From Propionibacteriaceae bacterium (GTDB lineage: Bacteria > Actinomycetota > Actinomycetes > Propionibacteriales > Propionibacteriaceae), in contig JAISGZ010000014.1 of assembly GCA_031262845.1 (NCBI GenBank), forward strand, positions 1 through 5,964: DNA of 5,964 bases, in the 5' to 3' direction. Under the pieces are notes generated by a model that saw nothing but the letters and a program-made list of their open reading frames with translations, was not told the DNA's origin and did no database searches. This document shows, piece by piece, positions 5,377 to 5,964 of this stretch (the stretch's first letter is position 1; each line of letters opens with the position of its first letter). The translations under genes and the position numbers were made by a program.

Positions 5377-5964
5377 GGTTGGCTCAATCGTCTCGGGCCG
5401 GCCGGCGGTCAGATCAGATGACAGTTCAGATGACCGGTCTAAGGACGGGTCGGATGACACTGGATAGCCCGCCTGATCGGCGGTCAGAGCCTCGTAGGCC
5501 AATTGGGCGGCTTGCTGTTCGGCGTGACGTTTATTCGAGGCCACGCCAGGACCGTAGGTCTGTTGGCCGACTCGCACCGTGGCGGCGTAGGAGCGGTCGT
5601 GATCGGGGCCGGAGGCGGTATCGAAGTAGTGGGGTACGCCCAAACCTTGGGCGGCGGTCAACTCCTGGAGGCTCGATTTCCAATCGAGGCCGGCACCCAG
5701 GCTGGCGGCCGTGGTAATCCGAGGGCCGAGCCAGTGTTCGACTGCCGTGGTGGAGGCGGCAAAACCGCCGGACAGATGGATCGCCCCGATGACGGCCTCG
5801 ACGGTATCGGCCAAAATCGAGTCTTTGTTGTCGCCGTGAGTGGCGACTTCGCCCTTACCGAGTTTGATCAGCGGGCCCAAGTTCAAGCTCCGAGCCAGGT
5901 CGGCCAGCGCGTGACCGGAAACCACGGCTGACCGCAACCGCGCCAACTGCCCTTCCGGCCAGTC
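5374..5964 (-). CDS. rnc: Ribonuclease III, N-terminus outside window
   Basis: RNase III cuts double-stranded RNA, maturing rRNA precursors and trimming some mRNAs. The visible 196 residues run off the window edge in frame (first codon Asp at 5964-5962). The first signature block, normally ERLEFLGDS, is therefore upstream and not seen. Visible parts are EGQLARLRSAVV (4-15), the second catalytic block DNKDSILADTVEAVIGA (45-61, with the conserved Asp53 and Glu56), and a double-stranded RNA-binding domain from DWKSSLQEL (94) to AYEALTA (161). The latter includes the helix SNKRHAEQQAA. A 35-residue Ser/Asp/Glu-rich tail (162-196) follows; part of it is built from a tandem DNA repeat. A TTG at 5946 could be mistaken for the start, but family sequence continues upstream of it. 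It is first among the three minus-strand genes seen here and overlaps the gtrA-like gene by one base. Confidence 0.96.
   Translation of the reverse strand, partial: DWPEGQLARLRSAVVSGHALADLARSLNLGPLIKLGKGEVATHGDNKDSILADTVEAVIGAIHLSGGFAASTTAVEHWLGPRITTAASLGAGLDWKSSLQELTAAQGLGVPHYFDTASGPDHDRSYAATVRVGQQTYGPGVASNKRHAEQQAAQLAYEALTADQAGYPVSSDPSLDRSSELSSDLTAGRPETIEPT
5410..5457. repeat. Four-unit 12-bp tandem repeat in the 3' end of rnc
   Basis: On the minus strand, four contiguous 12-base units encode SSDP, SLDR, SSEL and SSDL. Units three and four differ at a single base (TCATCTGAACTG against TCATCTGATCTG). Unit one is the next closest and unit two has diverged. All units are in frame with rnc and lie after the RNA-binding domain, so copy number could vary without disrupting the enzyme core. 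Confidence 0.75.

Noticed and set aside
4838..5467. 209-codon plus-strand open frame opposite the gtrA-like gene and the rnc end
   Set aside because: The translation is hydrophilic with no family resemblance, while the minus strand shows clear GtrA and RNase III motifs.
5944..5946. TTG as the start of rnc
   Set aside because: In-frame RNase III family sequence (DWPEGQ) continues upstream to the window edge, so the gene is truncated by the window, not short.
1..5964. tRNA, rRNA, CRISPR array, insertion sequence or riboswitch
   Set aside because: I saw no cloverleaf, spaced direct-repeat array, transposase motif or terminal repeat. Nearly all bases are in conserved genes, and the only sizeable gap is 193 bp.

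Overview
The window is GC-rich bacterial chromosome (clearly above 60% GC by eye). It carries core chromosome-maintenance and secretion genes whose protein motifs look actinobacterial (Actinomycetota). The strongest clue is the C-terminal lobe of Smc (SGGERSL, RPSPFYILDEVEAALDD, THQKRTMEIADVLYGVSMR), which reads like Mycobacterium/Propionibacterium-type Smc. I cannot place it below phylum from this sequence alone.

Layout: (1) 1-341, plus strand: the C-terminal third of ftsY, the SRP receptor GTPase, cut by the window edge exactly at the G3 motif DTAGR. (2) 358-903, plus: a complete GNAT acetyltransferase of the phosphinothricin/methionine-sulfoximine acetyltransferase (PAT/Bar/YncA) type, 16 nt behind ftsY and probably in its transcript. 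(3) 904-1096: a 193-bp convergent intergenic region with no gene, containing at least four inverted repeats, some of which probably end transcription from both sides. (4) 1097-4663, minus: a complete smc gene (1188 aa). (5) 4709-5374, minus: a four-helix GtrA-like membrane protein with unusually long, cysteine-bearing outer loops. (6) 5374-5964, minus: rnc (RNase III), with its N-terminal part outside the window.

The minus-strand genes run rnc -> gtrA-like -> smc. A TGATG stop/start overlap joins the first two and a 45-nt gap separates the last two, so they look like one operon. rnc, smc and ftsY are classical neighbours in Gram-positive bacteria, usually all in one direction. Here ftsY and its GNAT partner face smc, and a GtrA-like gene sits where many actinobacteria carry mutM/fpg between rnc and smc.

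Most of the window is conserved housekeeping DNA, and I see no sign of a new defence, mobile or biosynthetic system. The points worth a second look are the GtrA-like protein and its four outer-loop cysteines, the convergent smc/ftsY arrangement, a four-unit 12-bp tandem repeat coding for the RNase III tail, and the hairpin cluster between the two convergent operons.
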